Of a DNA stretch of 64,000 nt, positions 26,913 to 36,899 are shown one piece after another. Each line of letters opens with the position of its first letter. Position 1 is the first letter of the stretch. The notes beneath the pieces were generated by a model, which had not been told where the DNA came from, did no database searches, and was given only the letters and a program-made list of their open reading frames with translations. The stretch lies in assembly GCA_017647405.1 (NCBI GenBank), contig JAGCKR010000062.1, positions 103,606-167,605 on the forward strand. Reading direction: 5' to 3'. Origin of the DNA: Alphaproteobacteria bacterium. Lineage in GTDB: Bacteria; Pseudomonadota; Alphaproteobacteria; CAAHEQ01; UBA3637. The position numbers and the translations under genes were made by a program.

Positions 26913-29900
26913 CTATCTTCTTTCGTTCGACTCAGCAAGTATAGAAAGTTCCCCATTTTGTAATTCTCCCACACCTTGTTCCGATACTGTCCGCAATACA
27001 CCAAGACACCCCTCCTCGCTTTGAAAATTCACTGTTGATTCAGGTGGCAACTGCGGTGCGCCATCCAAAGTCATGCCCGGCGTTAATTCAGGGGCGGTAC
27101 ACTCACCAACAGGGTGAAAACTTTGCGCCGTGGCAACTGAACGTGTGGCCCATTCTGCTTGTGTTTCAAGCACATCTTGGTTCATATCAACAACAATCCC
27201 CTCCTCACCATATCGAACGCGTTCTTGACAATATAACTCCATAAATGCATCTCTAACTAAACTGGTTAATTGCGGATTTGGCTCTAAACTAACAGCTTCA
27301 TCTGTCATTTCAGACCACTGCACCATAACACGCTCAAACTCACAAGGATTTGTTTGACGCAACACTTTATATTGCGCAACAGCCGAGGCTCGAACAATAC
27401 GTTGCAATCTTTCTGACTGAGGATTATCCATCCAATCCTGTGTTTTTTCTTCTGGATTTTTTGCCGTATCCACCATAACCAATCTACCCATTGAATCGTA
27501 GATAGCTACCGCACCGGTTTCTTCATCAACCCGCAATCCAGAAACCAGTTTACCATCAGCCCAATATACTTGATATTGTGTTTCATTTTCAACTTTTCTC
27601 GTTTGTTGAATTCTAATCATTTCGCACGGAGAAAACTCAACCGACTGTTCATCAAATTCCATCGTTTCAATCCCGATATATGGCATTCGAGAATGCAATC
27701 CTATATCATTTTTTCTTCTTGCTGCTGTTAGATATTGATGTCCTTGCGCATTTTCAGCACGACCTTCCACATTAATATAGGATGTTACATCTACCTTTTC
27801 TCCATTTTCAGCCTGATAGATTATTTGGCCTTGTTCATTTTCTTGCAAACAATCCAATCCAAACAAAGTCCCTCTTTCAGTTGGCTCTTGAATCCCAACC
27901 AATAATCCCTCTGCATTATAGTGCAATTGACAGGCTAATCTTCTTTTTGCTTGACCATTTTCCTGTCTATCTTCAACATAAACATATTCAACAACCCCTT
28001 CTTGTTTTTGACCATTACCCATACCGTTTTCTGTATTAAATGCCACCGTTCGAAGCGGATGTCCCTCAGGTGAATATTCTGTTCTAAGACCTGTTAAATA
28101 ATTTGTATCCGAAGAAAGATATGTACCATATTCTTGTGCTAAATAGGGGTTTGACAAAATAGCATATTCTGGACTGTTTCTCCTTGCGCGTTCATGTTGA
28201 AAAACCGGTTCATTTGTATTACCGCCAGGAGAATCCACTTCGGATATTTCCATCCATTCAGCTGGGCGATAAACACGTGCCCCGGAAGCAATCATTGTGT
28301 TTTCTCTATTCAGCTCCTGCCTTCTAGCTACTTGCAATAATCCGGCAGGCATCCGCCCGGTTTCACGAAGTTCTGCTTCAAATTCCGCTCTCGTAATTCC
28401 TTCTGATTCCAACATATCATCCAATACGTTTCTACTGAGGGTAACACTCGAAGTACATCTGACTTCTTGTGTTTCATATGTTGATCTAACACTACCGGTA
28501 TTATAATATTCGGTTTCAATTCTAAACTCTTCGCGTTGTTTAAAAACATATTCTTCGGACTCTACACTCAAATCCGGGATTTCTGTTAAATAAACCCGAG
28601 GTGGGCTCACTCTTCTCACATGAGTTCTTTGCCCACAATCAATTTCACTTAATACCGCTGTTCCAAGAGGCTTACCCCATAATGCCTCTAACTCATTTCG
28701 AGCCTCAACCGACATCACCAAATTTTCATGCGTCCTTGAAGTTCTTATCAATGAAGTTGATCTTTGATTGTCATCATAATAATATGTTGATATCATTCCA
28801 TTTGGGCTCACATTTATTCTTGCAATCACATGCCCATTTTTAACAATATAGGTTGCCTCTAATTTTTCAGCTCTCCCCTCTTCAATTTCTCCTTGATCAC
28901 TTTCATGATTACTAACACCGGCCATGCGTCCTGGAATGGATGAATAAATCCTTAATATACCCGTCCGTCCGGATAACTGTTGTTCAGGGTTGGTACCCAT
29001 TCCCTCGGCTGAAACACCTGATGTATCTCCCAATGGATCAAATGACCATCGATACGATTGTTGCTCAGCATTCACAAGGCCTTGCTCTCCAATATCAGCT
29101 CTGTAACTAACGGCCATATTTTGGTATGATTCATGACCAATCATCGCATCATAGGTGGTTGTTCCAATCAAATTATTGCAAAATCTTTGTCCTGAAATAA
29201 CAGTATTTGCCACTCCAAGTCTCACTGTATCGTGAAATAAAGCTTCTCTATTATCCCAAAACTCTTGACCATGGACATATAATTCTCTTGCCCCCTGAAT
29301 CATCTCTGGAACACCATAGATTGATGCATAGCCCATCATATCAAAAAGAGAATAATAGTCTGAACTTGAAAGCCCTTGAGCCATTTCTTTATCCAATAAA
29401 ACCAATGGGCCAGATGCGGCCCCTAAAACAGCTGCTGTTCTAAGAGCCCCTCTTAAAATAGGGCGCCCCCGGCCTATAGGTGTCCTTGTCGGATTTGAAT
29501 AAATTACCTGACTTTCTGTTCTTGTTGACCCATGAGTATTCAAAGATTGAGGGGAAACACTCTGCGATAAACGGTGTGCCATAGAATTAACAAAAACTTG
29601 ATTATTCTGAAGATGAGAAACACCCGTCAAAGTAAATATAGCAGGTTTAGTAACAACAGTTGGTTGCGGATAATCCATAACAAATTGATTGCCTTTTAAA
29701 AGGGTTATCCCCTCCACAGAAGAATTTCTTAAACAAATTTGTCCTTGTTCATTCCTAAATAAATAACCCAGAACATTTGAAGGATCTGCCCCCGTATTTC
29801 TGAGTTTCCCGACAATGATGCGCCGTTCTTGGAAAAGAGGTAAGAGTTCTTGGGGATACTCACCATGCATATCCGCAGCCAAAACAATATATTTGCCATC

Positions 29901-31577
29901 ATTTAAGGCTTCTATGGTATTTGGCACTAAAACAGAAGATAAATCTATACTTTTTGTATCACTGCCTCCAAAAATAAGTCGAGGAGCCCTATTAATATCA
30001 ATTGGAACAACATCGTTATTTTGCAATCGTTGATTATACCCAAATTCTCGATCCTGATTTGTTAAAGTGCGTTGAGCAACAATAACACCCCCATCTGTAT
30101 TATCAACATAACGAACACCCCCAATCGCATCTGACCACAAATAACCTTGATTCATTCCTCTACCATTAACAACGGGGATACTCATCCCTTGAAGCAAGGC
30201 CTGCTTATTTTCCGGTGTTAAGAAAGATCTTAAATCAATCAGGTTTTGCTGGTCTCCGCGAACATATAATAATTGCGGCTCATCCAAATCAACCTTAAAA
30301 GAATTAGAAATGCTCAAACGTCTAAAACTCTGTCCATACCCATATACTTGCATTCTGTCATTATGCAGTCTTTGATTTGCTGTAAAATTACTCAACTCAT
30401 TACAAGCACGCATAAATGCTTCGTTTTGATTTTCATCTAACAGCAGCCCAAATGAAGACACTGGTTGACCATTTTGAATAATAGCAATCCGTGAAGATAT
30501 CGAACGTGTAGCAAGTGTTGCTTGCAACTGTCGTGTGCCTTCAAAATCCATCCTTGGCAATTCCAAATAATATCGCCCCATCATTGATGCATGCCATCTG
30601 TTTGAATCAAATAAACTAGTCTCTGTGATAACTGTTTCATCCATCCCAAAAGGCAAACCATATGTTCTAATGGCAGTGTTTGTCAGCGCCGTTTGGACAG
30701 ATATGGGCTGTCCATATCGATTGTTATGATATAATTCCGTTAAATCAAATGCCAAACCATCATTATCCCCTCGACGAGGAATAGTATAATTTAAAACATG
30801 ATTAAAAATATTACTTTGTTTCAGATAGTAGCGCCGCCATCTTTCAACAAGCATTTCTGCGTTCGACCAATCATCAAAATTTATCTGTTCCCCAGTCTGC
30901 CTCACCCTATCAAAAAGAGCTAAATCTCTATTACAACATAAACGCTCTCTTGTTGCCGCCCCTATAAAATCTCTTTGAACATCCATTCGACGAAGACGTT
31001 CTGCCTCTCCACGTCGCCGAAACCACATTCGCCGAGTTACTTCTTCACGATTCATATAATCTTCAATATTATGTCTTTGATCACAAATTTGATATAATGT
31101 TCTGGAAAAATTATCACGGGGGCGCATCATCAAATCGATACTTTTTGCCTCTGCTTCTCTATACTGGTCAACAATAAAATACCGACAAGCACTATCAGCA
31201 ATGCGAAAATTGAGATTATAATCTTGCGTTAAATGCATTGTTTCATGCCAAAATATACTCCCTAGTTCATTAAAATTATTTTGTAAAACATATCTATCCC
31301 AACATTCACGCCGAATATAAAGATTACGCTCCCCAGTCCCGCTAGAATATAAACCGGCAACACCATCCTCCAAATTGCCCGCTATATATAAACGAACCAA
31401 AGGCTCCGAGGGTGTATTTGTTTCTCGAAATTGAATAACATCATCAACAATTGTTTCTAAAAAAGGGAAATCATTAACAGTTTGCCTAACCAGTCTGCGA
31501 AAATCCATAATTTCGGCCCTAGTCAAACCTGTTAAATCATAACAATCCAAAAACTGATTCAGTTTTACCCGATCCAT
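26913..31577 (-). CDS. Giant protein with N-terminal HExxH metallopeptidase-like domain
   Basis: A 1554-aa protein of unknown function. The N-terminal about 200 residues contain HETMH (111-115) followed at 141-150 by EAEAKSIDLM, which could supply the third zinc ligand of a gluzincin-like site. A small-residue-rich, partly hydrophobic patch lies near 700-760 (LGAASGPLVLL). The C-terminal 700 residues hold loosely repeated beta-strand motifs (TEYSPEGHPLRTVAFNTENG, LHYNAEGLLVGIQEP) reminiscent of YD/Rhs-type repeats. No signal peptide is seen. GGGGGG lies 4 nt before the ATG. It may be a toxin or effector; this is inference from domain style. Confidence 0.75.
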   Translation of the reverse strand: MDRVKLNQFLDCYDLTGLTRAEIMDFRRLVRQTVNDFPFLETIVDDVIQFRETNTPSEPLVRLYIAGNLEDGVAGLYSSGTGERNLYIRRECWDRYVLQNNFNELGSIFWHETMHLTQDYNLNFRIADSACRYFIVDQYREAEAKSIDLMMRPRDNFSRTLYQICDQRHNIEDYMNREEVTRRMWFRRRGEAERLRRMDVQRDFIGAATRERLCCNRDLALFDRVRQTGEQINFDDWSNAEMLVERWRRYYLKQSNIFNHVLNYTIPRRGDNDGLAFDLTELYHNNRYGQPISVQTALTNTAIRTYGLPFGMDETVITETSLFDSNRWHASMMGRYYLELPRMDFEGTRQLQATLATRSISSRIAIIQNGQPVSSFGLLLDENQNEAFMRACNELSNFTANQRLHNDRMQVYGYGQSFRRLSISNSFKVDLDEPQLLYVRGDQQNLIDLRSFLTPENKQALLQGMSIPVVNGRGMNQGYLWSDAIGGVRYVDNTDGGVIVAQRTLTNQDREFGYNQRLQNNDVVPIDINRAPRLIFGGSDTKSIDLSSVLVPNTIEALNDGKYIVLAADMHGEYPQELLPLFQERRIIVGKLRNTGADPSNVLGYLFRNEQGQICLRNSSVEGITLLKGNQFVMDYPQPTVVTKPAIFTLTGVSHLQNNQVFVNSMAHRLSQSVSPQSLNTHGSTRTESQVIYSNPTRTPIGRGRPILRGALRTAAVLGAASGPLVLLDKEMAQGLSSSDYYSLFDMMGYASIYGVPEMIQGARELYVHGQEFWDNREALFHDTVRLGVANTVISGQRFCNNLIGTTTYDAMIGHESYQNMAVSYRADIGEQGLVNAEQQSYRWSFDPLGDTSGVSAEGMGTNPEQQLSGRTGILRIYSSIPGRMAGVSNHESDQGEIEEGRAEKLEATYIVKNGHVIARINVSPNGMISTYYYDDNQRSTSLIRTSRTHENLVMSVEARNELEALWGKPLGTAVLSEIDCGQRTHVRRVSPPRVYLTEIPDLSVESEEYVFKQREEFRIETEYYNTGSVRSTYETQEVRCTSSVTLSRNVLDDMLESEGITRAEFEAELRETGRMPAGLLQVARRQELNRENTMIASGARVYRPAEWMEISEVDSPGGNTNEPVFQHERARRNSPEYAILSNPYLAQEYGTYLSSDTNYLTGLRTEYSPEGHPLRTVAFNTENGMGNGQKQEGVVEYVYVEDRQENGQAKRRLACQLHYNAEGLLVGIQEPTERGTLFGLDCLQENEQGQIIYQAENGEKVDVTSYINVEGRAENAQGHQYLTAARRKNDIGLHSRMPYIGIETMEFDEQSVEFSPCEMIRIQQTRKVENETQYQVYWADGKLVSGLRVDEETGAVAIYDSMGRLVMVDTAKNPEEKTQDWMDNPQSERLQRIVRASAVAQYKVLRQTNPCEFERVMVQWSEMTDEAVSLEPNPQLTSLVRDAFMELYCQERVRYGEEGIVVDMNQDVLETQAEWATRSVATAQSFHPVGECTAPELTPGMTLDGAPQLPPESTVNFQSEEGCLGVLRTVSEQGVGELQNGELSILAESNERR

Positions 31578-31650
31578 TTTCCCCCCGTTTTTGAAACCCC
31601 ACTATATCCAGTATAGCACAGTTTTGATATTTTACATACTTTTTTTTAGA

Positions 31651-32079
31651 TTAAATTTTGAGCAAATAGACAAGCCCATCACAAAAAGTGCCATCCTTCA
31701 TCTTATAATAATTTTTGCGCACCCCTGTTTTTTGAAATCCAACTTTTTCATAAAGCGCTATCGCCGGCAAATTTTCAACATTCACTTCCAAAAAAATTTG
31801 GCAAACATTTTGCTCTTTCGCATAAGAAATTAACCGCTCCAACAAGGCTTTGGCCTTACCCTGCCCTCTGGCCTGTGGATGCGTTAAAATGGTTAAAATT
31901 TCAATTTCATCCAACACATGCGAAATCATTAATAAAGAATTTTCATCCATCCACCCCTTCGTTGTCGGCAACGATAAAAGATCTTGAAATTCTTTTTCAC
32001 TCCACGGCTTTTCAAATGAAGTTTCGTGCAATATACTTGCCACTTCAACATGCGCCAAAGTCAACTCACAAAGTGACAT
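31651..32079 (-). CDS. rimI: Ribosomal protein S18 alanine N-acetyltransferase-like GNAT
   Basis: A 142-aa GNAT with the acetyl-CoA pyrophosphate loop QARGQGKAKALLERL and the ending LEVNVENLPAIALYEKVGFQKTGVRKNYY, which is characteristic of RimI. It overlaps tsaB by 14 nt, the classic tsaB-rimI pair. It acetylates the N-terminal alanine of S18 or related targets. Confidence 0.88.
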   Translation of the reverse strand: MSLCELTLAHVEVASILHETSFEKPWSEKEFQDLLSLPTTKGWMDENSLLMISHVLDEIEILTILTHPQARGQGKAKALLERLISYAKEQNVCQIFLEVNVENLPAIALYEKVGFQKTGVRKNYYKMKDGTFCDGLVYLLKI

Positions 32080-32671
32080 CGGCTTCTCTTAAATAAAGCG
32101 GTTCAGCCGGTAAATTATTCTCCCCACGAGCAAGCGCAATTTTGGCAATTTGCTCTGAAAGAGAAAAATCATTTTTCCTCACGTTAAAGCCCTCTTGTTC
32201 AAAGAGATCTGCTACATCAGAGGCAATTAATTTCGGATTCAAAATTTTAATTTCATCCATTGTCATCACACGAGGGGAAAACACTTCTTCCAAGTCTTTA
32301 TTAAATCCTGCCACATAAAAATCGCCACGTTTGGTATCAAGCGCAACGAATATATCTTCTTTTGACTCATAAGCATATGCCTCCAATGAAGAAACCCCCA
32401 TCACAGGAACATTCAGCGCCAACGCAAATCCTCTGGCCGTTGATAAAGCAACGCGCACACCAGTAAAAGAACCAGGGCCAACACCAACGGCAACTCCTGA
32501 CAATTCATTCACATTTCTCCCCGCCGTTTTAAACAACTCTTGAATTTCTGGGATCAAACGTTCTGCTTGACCGCGAAGCATTGTTTCATCAAATTTTGCC
32601 AAAACTTTTTCATTTTCAAACAGTGAAAGAGAAAGCGTTGTTGACGCGGTATCAAGTGATAATAAAAGCAT
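32066..32671 (-). CDS. tsaB: tRNA threonylcarbamoyladenosine biosynthesis protein TsaB
   Basis: A 201-aa ASKHA-fold protein: LLLSLDTASTTLSLSL at the start and GVGPGSFTGVRVALSTARG (about 63-81) are hallmarks of TsaB (YeaZ). It forms the TsaBDE complex with TsaD for t6A37 modification of ANN-decoding tRNAs. AGAGGAAA precedes the ATG. Confidence 0.93.
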   Translation of the reverse strand: MLLLSLDTASTTLSLSLFENEKVLAKFDETMLRGQAERLIPEIQELFKTAGRNVNELSGVAVGVGPGSFTGVRVALSTARGFALALNVPVMGVSSLEAYAYESKEDIFVALDTKRGDFYVAGFNKDLEEVFSPRVMTMDEIKILNPKLIASDVADLFEQEGFNVRKNDFSLSEQIAKIALARGENNLPAEPLYLREADVTL

Positions 32672-32798
32672 ATTTTCCTCTTTAAGTTAACTAAACAACA
32701 TATCTGTTAGAATATCCCAAATTTATCAAAAAATCAAGGATATCCTCTTTTATGGCATAAATATTTATATTTTGCTTTTATTTCATATTTAAAAGAGC

Positions 32799-34175
32799 TT
32801 ATTCTCTTGGGTCTTTACCCATTTTTTTTATGGGTTTTGTTATCACTTTATTTAATATTTTTTCAGCCTCTTTTTGAAGGGCGATTTCCCCCTCATTAAA
32901 AGCCGTTTCTTCAATTAAAGAAAATATTTTTTTAAGCTTTTTATTTGAAAACAATGGCTTTCCTTTATCATCAGTTTTGGTGATTAAAAATTCAAAATTT
33001 TTCAAGCGATTTTCTTTAAGCGATTCTGTTAACACTTCCTCATCTGAAACATGCAACACGCTAGTCATAAAATCAGCAAAATCATCTTTTTCAAAGCGAT
33101 TACTTTCCATAATCGCTTTAAAAGCAGAGGCATTATTCACACAGGAACTTTCAATAAAAACCCGTAACTCCTCTTGATCAATCGCATATTCTTTTTGGCT
33201 GTTTTTGGCGTTGCAAATTCTTGTTATTTTTTTGCTATCTTCATTTGCAACGGCTTGTATTAAAATACCCAACGGCGTTGTTGCTTTTTTTGAAACAAAT
33301 GAATCCAACGCTTTTATAACAGACACCATATCTTTTTTATCAACGCCAAAAGCATCTGGAATGCTTGTTAACCCTTTATCGGTATATAAAATTGGCAAAT
33401 CTTCATCATATCTATTTTTATAATTTGAAGAAACATCTGAATACATAAAATTCATCACATGATCAGCCACCCATTTTGGTGACATATCCCCTTCAAATTC
33501 ATCTAGTTCCGGAGAGCCAAACAATCTTTCTAAAATGGATTTTTCGCGTCTTTCTTCTGGAAATTCTTTATAATACCTATCTAACACAAATTTATCACAC
33601 GCATATGCCAACGCTTCATCTAAAAAATGCAACTGTTGTTTTTGATAATTATTTAATTCTAAGCCATCAATACCGATATGTTGTTCTGCATGCTTTAATT
33701 CATGTGCAAGTATTTCAAGAACGCGGGATAATTTTTTTCCTTTTCCTTTTAAATGAATTTCATTGAGATCTGTCATATATATACCAGCATACTTATCAAC
33801 CCCAACCGTGCAATCAATTACAAGCGGTTTATCTCTTTTAGGAAAAGATTTGTAAATAGGTGGCGTTTGAGCATTTTGCTCATATAAAAATGATAAAGCC
33901 GATTGAATCATTTTTTCTTCAGGTGTCAAATCCTTTGGATCTAATGCTAGAAAGTCTTTTAACGGCAATTCTTTTGCCTTTTTCTTTTGAGCAACCAACT
34001 TTCGAAATTCTCTAATATCTTTTGCTGTATAAAAAGCTTTTACCATATTCCTCGATAAAGAACTTTTAACAGCATCTTGCAAAATTCTTTCGGCAAACGC
34101 AACTTTTCTTTGCTCTTCTTCACTTAAGACGGGCAACCCAAAACGCACCAGCACACAATCCATTGAATTTTCCAT
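32799..34175 (-). CDS. HExxH metallopeptidase-like hypothetical protein
   Basis: A 458-aa protein of unknown function. The middle contains HELKH (158-162) with FLDEALAYACD about 25 residues later, whose Glu187 is well placed as a third zinc ligand. Before it lies a GKKLSRVLEILA helix. The C-terminal half is helical and Lys-rich with no recognised domain. No signal peptide is seen. AAGGAGGGG lies 4 nt before ATG 34175. It shares only the active-site style, not overall sequence, with the proteins at 26913 and 35415. Confidence 0.72.
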   Translation of the reverse strand: MENSMDCVLVRFGLPVLSEEEQRKVAFAERILQDAVKSSLSRNMVKAFYTAKDIREFRKLVAQKKKAKELPLKDFLALDPKDLTPEEKMIQSALSFLYEQNAQTPPIYKSFPKRDKPLVIDCTVGVDKYAGIYMTDLNEIHLKGKGKKLSRVLEILAHELKHAEQHIGIDGLELNNYQKQQLHFLDEALAYACDKFVLDRYYKEFPEERREKSILERLFGSPELDEFEGDMSPKWVADHVMNFMYSDVSSNYKNRYDEDLPILYTDKGLTSIPDAFGVDKKDMVSVIKALDSFVSKKATTPLGILIQAVANEDSKKITRICNAKNSQKEYAIDQEELRVFIESSCVNNASAFKAIMESNRFEKDDFADFMTSVLHVSDEEVLTESLKENRLKNFEFLITKTDDKGKPLFSNKKLKKIFSLIEETAFNEGEIALQKEAEKILNKVITKPIKKMGKDPRE

Positions 34176-34204
34176 TGTCCCCTCCTTTTAAAACCAATAG
34201 ATTT

Positions 34205-34233
34205 ATTGTAGCATATTTTTCGATTTTTAACAA
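34205..34233 (-). promoter_or_regulatory. Promoter for 458-aa HExxH gene
   Basis: On the minus strand TTGTTA (34233-34228), a 17-bp spacer and TACAAT (34210-34205), about 30 nt before the start. Confidence 0.6.
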
Positions 34234-34298
34234 TAATTAAAAATTGCGCGCAAATAACAATTTTAAAATCAATATGTTAAACAATATTTTTTATCGTA

Positions 34299-34919
34299 TT
34301 AAAAAAAATTACGAGTTTTATCCTTAACAGAAGATCCTGTTATTCGAAAGCGCCCCTTCAAAAAATCCAAATCTTTTTCAGACATTTCCCTCTTTTCACC
34401 AGTTTCCTCATTATATATAAAACCAGAAATCGCCTCTCCCTCTTTAAAAATAGCTTCACTTTTTAATTTTCCATTTTCATAATATGCTTTACTTATACCA
34501 TCTTTCTTGTCATTTTTATAGAGTGTTTCTGTCCGCAAATTCCCATTTTCGTAATACTCTTTTGCAATTCCCTCTCTCGCTCTATTTTTATAAGGAACTT
34601 CAAATCTCAAATTTCCGTTTTCATAATACTCTTTTACAATTCCCTCAGGCATACCATTTTTATAAGGCACTTCTCCAAACAAATTCCCACTTTCATAATA
34701 CCCTTTTTCAATTCCCTCATTCACGCCATTTTTATAAGGGGTTTCACGCTTTAACTTCCCGTTTTCATAATACTCTTTTAAAATACCATTTGCTAAATTC
34801 CCTGATTGTTCACACATTTTATCATCACATGGTGAAAGATCGCCTGAGTTATAAACCTTTGCCATGGCTGAAAGTGAACAACAAAACATTAATGCAAAAA
34901 CAAATAATCCTTTTTTCAT
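34299..34919 (-). CDS. Secreted MORN-variant (YwqK-like) repeat protein
   Basis: A 206-aa protein: signal peptide ending at AMA (about residue 20), then five tandem 24-residue repeats of the form GI-KEYYENGNL--E-PYKNG (about 44-165), then a charged tail. These are MORN_2-type repeats as in the YwqK antitoxin-like family. Such proteins are widespread in host-associated bacteria; some are annotated as antitoxins, but no toxin partner is adjacent here. The promoter at 34954-34982 is a full consensus match. Confidence 0.82.
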   Translation of the reverse strand: MKKGLFVFALMFCCSLSAMAKVYNSGDLSPCDDKMCEQSGNLANGILKEYYENGKLKRETPYKNGVNEGIEKGYYESGNLFGEVPYKNGMPEGIVKEYYENGNLRFEVPYKNRAREGIAKEYYENGNLRTETLYKNDKKDGISKAYYENGKLKSEAIFKEGEAISGFIYNEETGEKREMSEKDLDFLKGRFRITGSSVKDKTRNFF

Positions 34920-34953
34920 TTAAGACTCCTTGATAACCCCCTGATATTTTATC

Positions 34954-34982
34954 ATTATACCATAGGGTTAAAACCCTGTCAA
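34954..34982 (-). promoter_or_regulatory. Consensus promoter for MORN-repeat gene, palindromic spacer
   Basis: TTGACA (34982-34977), 17-bp spacer and TATAAT (34959-34954), a perfect match to the sigma70 consensus. The spacer contains the palindrome AGGGTTTTAACCCT, a possible operator. Confidence 0.78.
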
Positions 34983-35043
34983 AAAATTATTTAAAAGCAC
35001 AGTTAAAACAATATATTAAATCATGTTGTTTTATAATATTAAA

Positions 35044-35274
35044 TTAAACAAAAAATTCTTCCTCTTCATCAAACACCTCTAAAGCGGCCAAGTCTTCTTC
35101 CTCTTCTTTTGCTCCTTGGGATAAAGAATCAGGCCTTTCTTCTTTTAAATCAATGTTATTCTGCAAATTTTCAGCCTCCCAAATCGCCAAAGCCTCCTTT
35201 ATATTATCCAAAACAGATTGTTTTTCTTTTGCATCAGACGAAAACAAATTTTTTAAAAATTCAACAAATGCCAT
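35044..35274 (-). CDS. Small acidic hypothetical protein
   Basis: A 76-aa protein with an amphipathic start (MAFVEFLKNLFSS), a helical middle and a strongly acidic tail (EEEEDLAALEVFDEEEEFFV). An AGGAGG Shine-Dalgarno supports translation. No homologous family recognised. It is divergent from the next HExxH gene. Confidence 0.6.
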   Translation of the reverse strand: MAFVEFLKNLFSSDAKEKQSVLDNIKEALAIWEAENLQNNIDLKEERPDSLSQGAKEEEEDLAALEVFDEEEEFFV

Positions 35275-35354
35275 TCTTAATCCTCCTTATATATTCTTAT
35301 CTTAAATTAATTTTAAAACAAATAACAGAAATATTTTATGCACCATTATTTCCT

Positions 35355-35383
35355 TTGCCGCTTTTTTAAAAATATGATATACT
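35355..35383 (+). promoter_or_regulatory. Promoter for 455-aa HExxH gene
   Basis: TTGCCG and TATACT with a 17-bp spacer, 32 nt before ATG 35415. Confidence 0.55.
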
Positions 35384-35414
35384 GAAAAAAGACATGAAAA
35401 AAGGAAGAATAACA

Positions 35415-36782
35415 ATGAATACAAGCGATTTTCCACAAGAAATTGGGTTTGATACGTCGCCCCTGCCCGCTAATTTTATCCCATACATTGCCAATAACAT
35501 GGTTGCTTTTTATTCAAGCACGCAACCTATTGAACCTTCTTCCTTTGATGAAGACATCACCTATCCAAAAGCTGGGCGCATCGCCACTTATTTTGAACGA
35601 AAGCACCTTATCCGATCTTTAGAAGAAGTGGCAAAAACTCCAACAGGAAGAGCCGCATTACGCGCCTTTTATTATAATGCTAAACAACAACAAACACAAA
35701 ACCCTTCGTTCAGATATGGCATACTCATTCAACCAACTTGCCCCAATATGGGTCTTTGTCATTTAGACAGCGGCATCATTGAAATCAACAACCAAAATAT
35801 TCAAAATCTTATCAACGAAAACGCTGACAATCAAAATCAAAAAGCAAAAGAAAGCGCCGCTCTTTTTTTATATGGAACAACTTTTTTGCATGAATCCATG
35901 CATATCAGACAGGCCCAAAGCGGCCTATCCTCCTCATATGACCCAATGATTATGTCTCATTTAAATGTTTATTTAGATGCTGCACCACAAGCCTTATCAA
36001 AACAATTGATCACAGAATCAAACAACCCAATTTTGCATCAACTATTTCATATTGACAACCCCACCATTCAAGAATATCAACACCTTTCCAACACAAATCC
36101 GCAACAATTACCACATTATTCAACAAATAAAATCAGACAATATACTCGTGATTTTTTAACTCCAATTGAAGCATCTCCACAATCAAATTATGCTCAATTA
36201 CACACAAAATGGAATTATCTGCGCCAAAATCTTTATCTTAAATCTTATGCATCAGAAGAAAACAAACAACATCAAGAAACTTTTGTGCAATATTTTAAAA
36301 CAGCAATAAACACCTCTTTAACATTAACTTTGCTGTTACCACAAAGTTTTCATAACGCATTAAACCAATATTCACAAGAAATTATGATACATTGTTCAAA
36401 AGAACAAATTGCCGCATTACAACAATTTTTAAACGGCAAACAAAAATTTCCAGAAGAATTATTCCCCAACAAAAAGGGTAAAGACTATCTAGCCGCCAAA
36501 AATTTTGAACAATTTATTGTTGACATCGACACCTCTTTTCAAACACTTTCAACATTATCATCTGAAATAACAAATGGGAACAGCGAGGCCAAAGCAAAAG
36601 CCCAACAAATCAGAGCGCATCTTAAAAAAAGATATGACATAAACTTGTCATCAACCAATCAAAATAACGAACCAATTGCTGCCAACGCCCCTTCATCAAC
36701 CATTCAAAACAACGCTCAAAATATAACAAATAACATCACCTCTCTTGAAATTTTATCCCCGCAACAAAAAAACATGTCTTAA
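35415..36782 (+). CDS. HExxH metallopeptidase-like hypothetical protein
   Basis: A 455-aa protein with HESMH (159-163) preceded by a hydrophobic helix (ALFLYGTTFL) and followed by QAQSGL, a zincin-like helix. A conserved strand CHLDSGIIEINN lies 30-40 residues earlier, as is common before metalloprotease helices. The rest is Gln/Asn-rich and helical, with a low-complexity Asn/Ser tail. I chose ATG 35415, with AAAGGAAG upstream, over ATG 35394. The target is unknown. Confidence 0.7.
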   Translation: MNTSDFPQEIGFDTSPLPANFIPYIANNMVAFYSSTQPIEPSSFDEDITYPKAGRIATYFERKHLIRSLEEVAKTPTGRAALRAFYYNAKQQQTQNPSFRYGILIQPTCPNMGLCHLDSGIIEINNQNIQNLINENADNQNQKAKESAALFLYGTTFLHESMHIRQAQSGLSSSYDPMIMSHLNVYLDAAPQALSKQLITESNNPILHQLFHIDNPTIQEYQHLSNTNPQQLPHYSTNKIRQYTRDFLTPIEASPQSNYAQLHTKWNYLRQNLYLKSYASEENKQHQETFVQYFKTAINTSLTLTLLLPQSFHNALNQYSQEIMIHCSKEQIAALQQFLNGKQKFPEELFPNKKGKDYLAAKNFEQFIVDIDTSFQTLSTLSSEITNGNSEAKAKAQQIRAHLKKRYDINLSSTNQNNEPIAANAPSSTIQNNAQNITNNITSLEILSPQQKNMS

Positions 36783-36899
36783 AAAAACAAGCACTTCCAA
36801 CCGCTAAAATCTTAAAATTTTCATTGAAATTTATTGAAAAATATGATATTATATGCCCCAACAAAAATAGGGAATTTTAATAAGGGTAACAAAATTCCA

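Noticed and set aside
34299..34919. MORN/YwqK protein as half of a toxin-antitoxin pair
   Set aside because: It has a signal peptide and no candidate toxin next to it.
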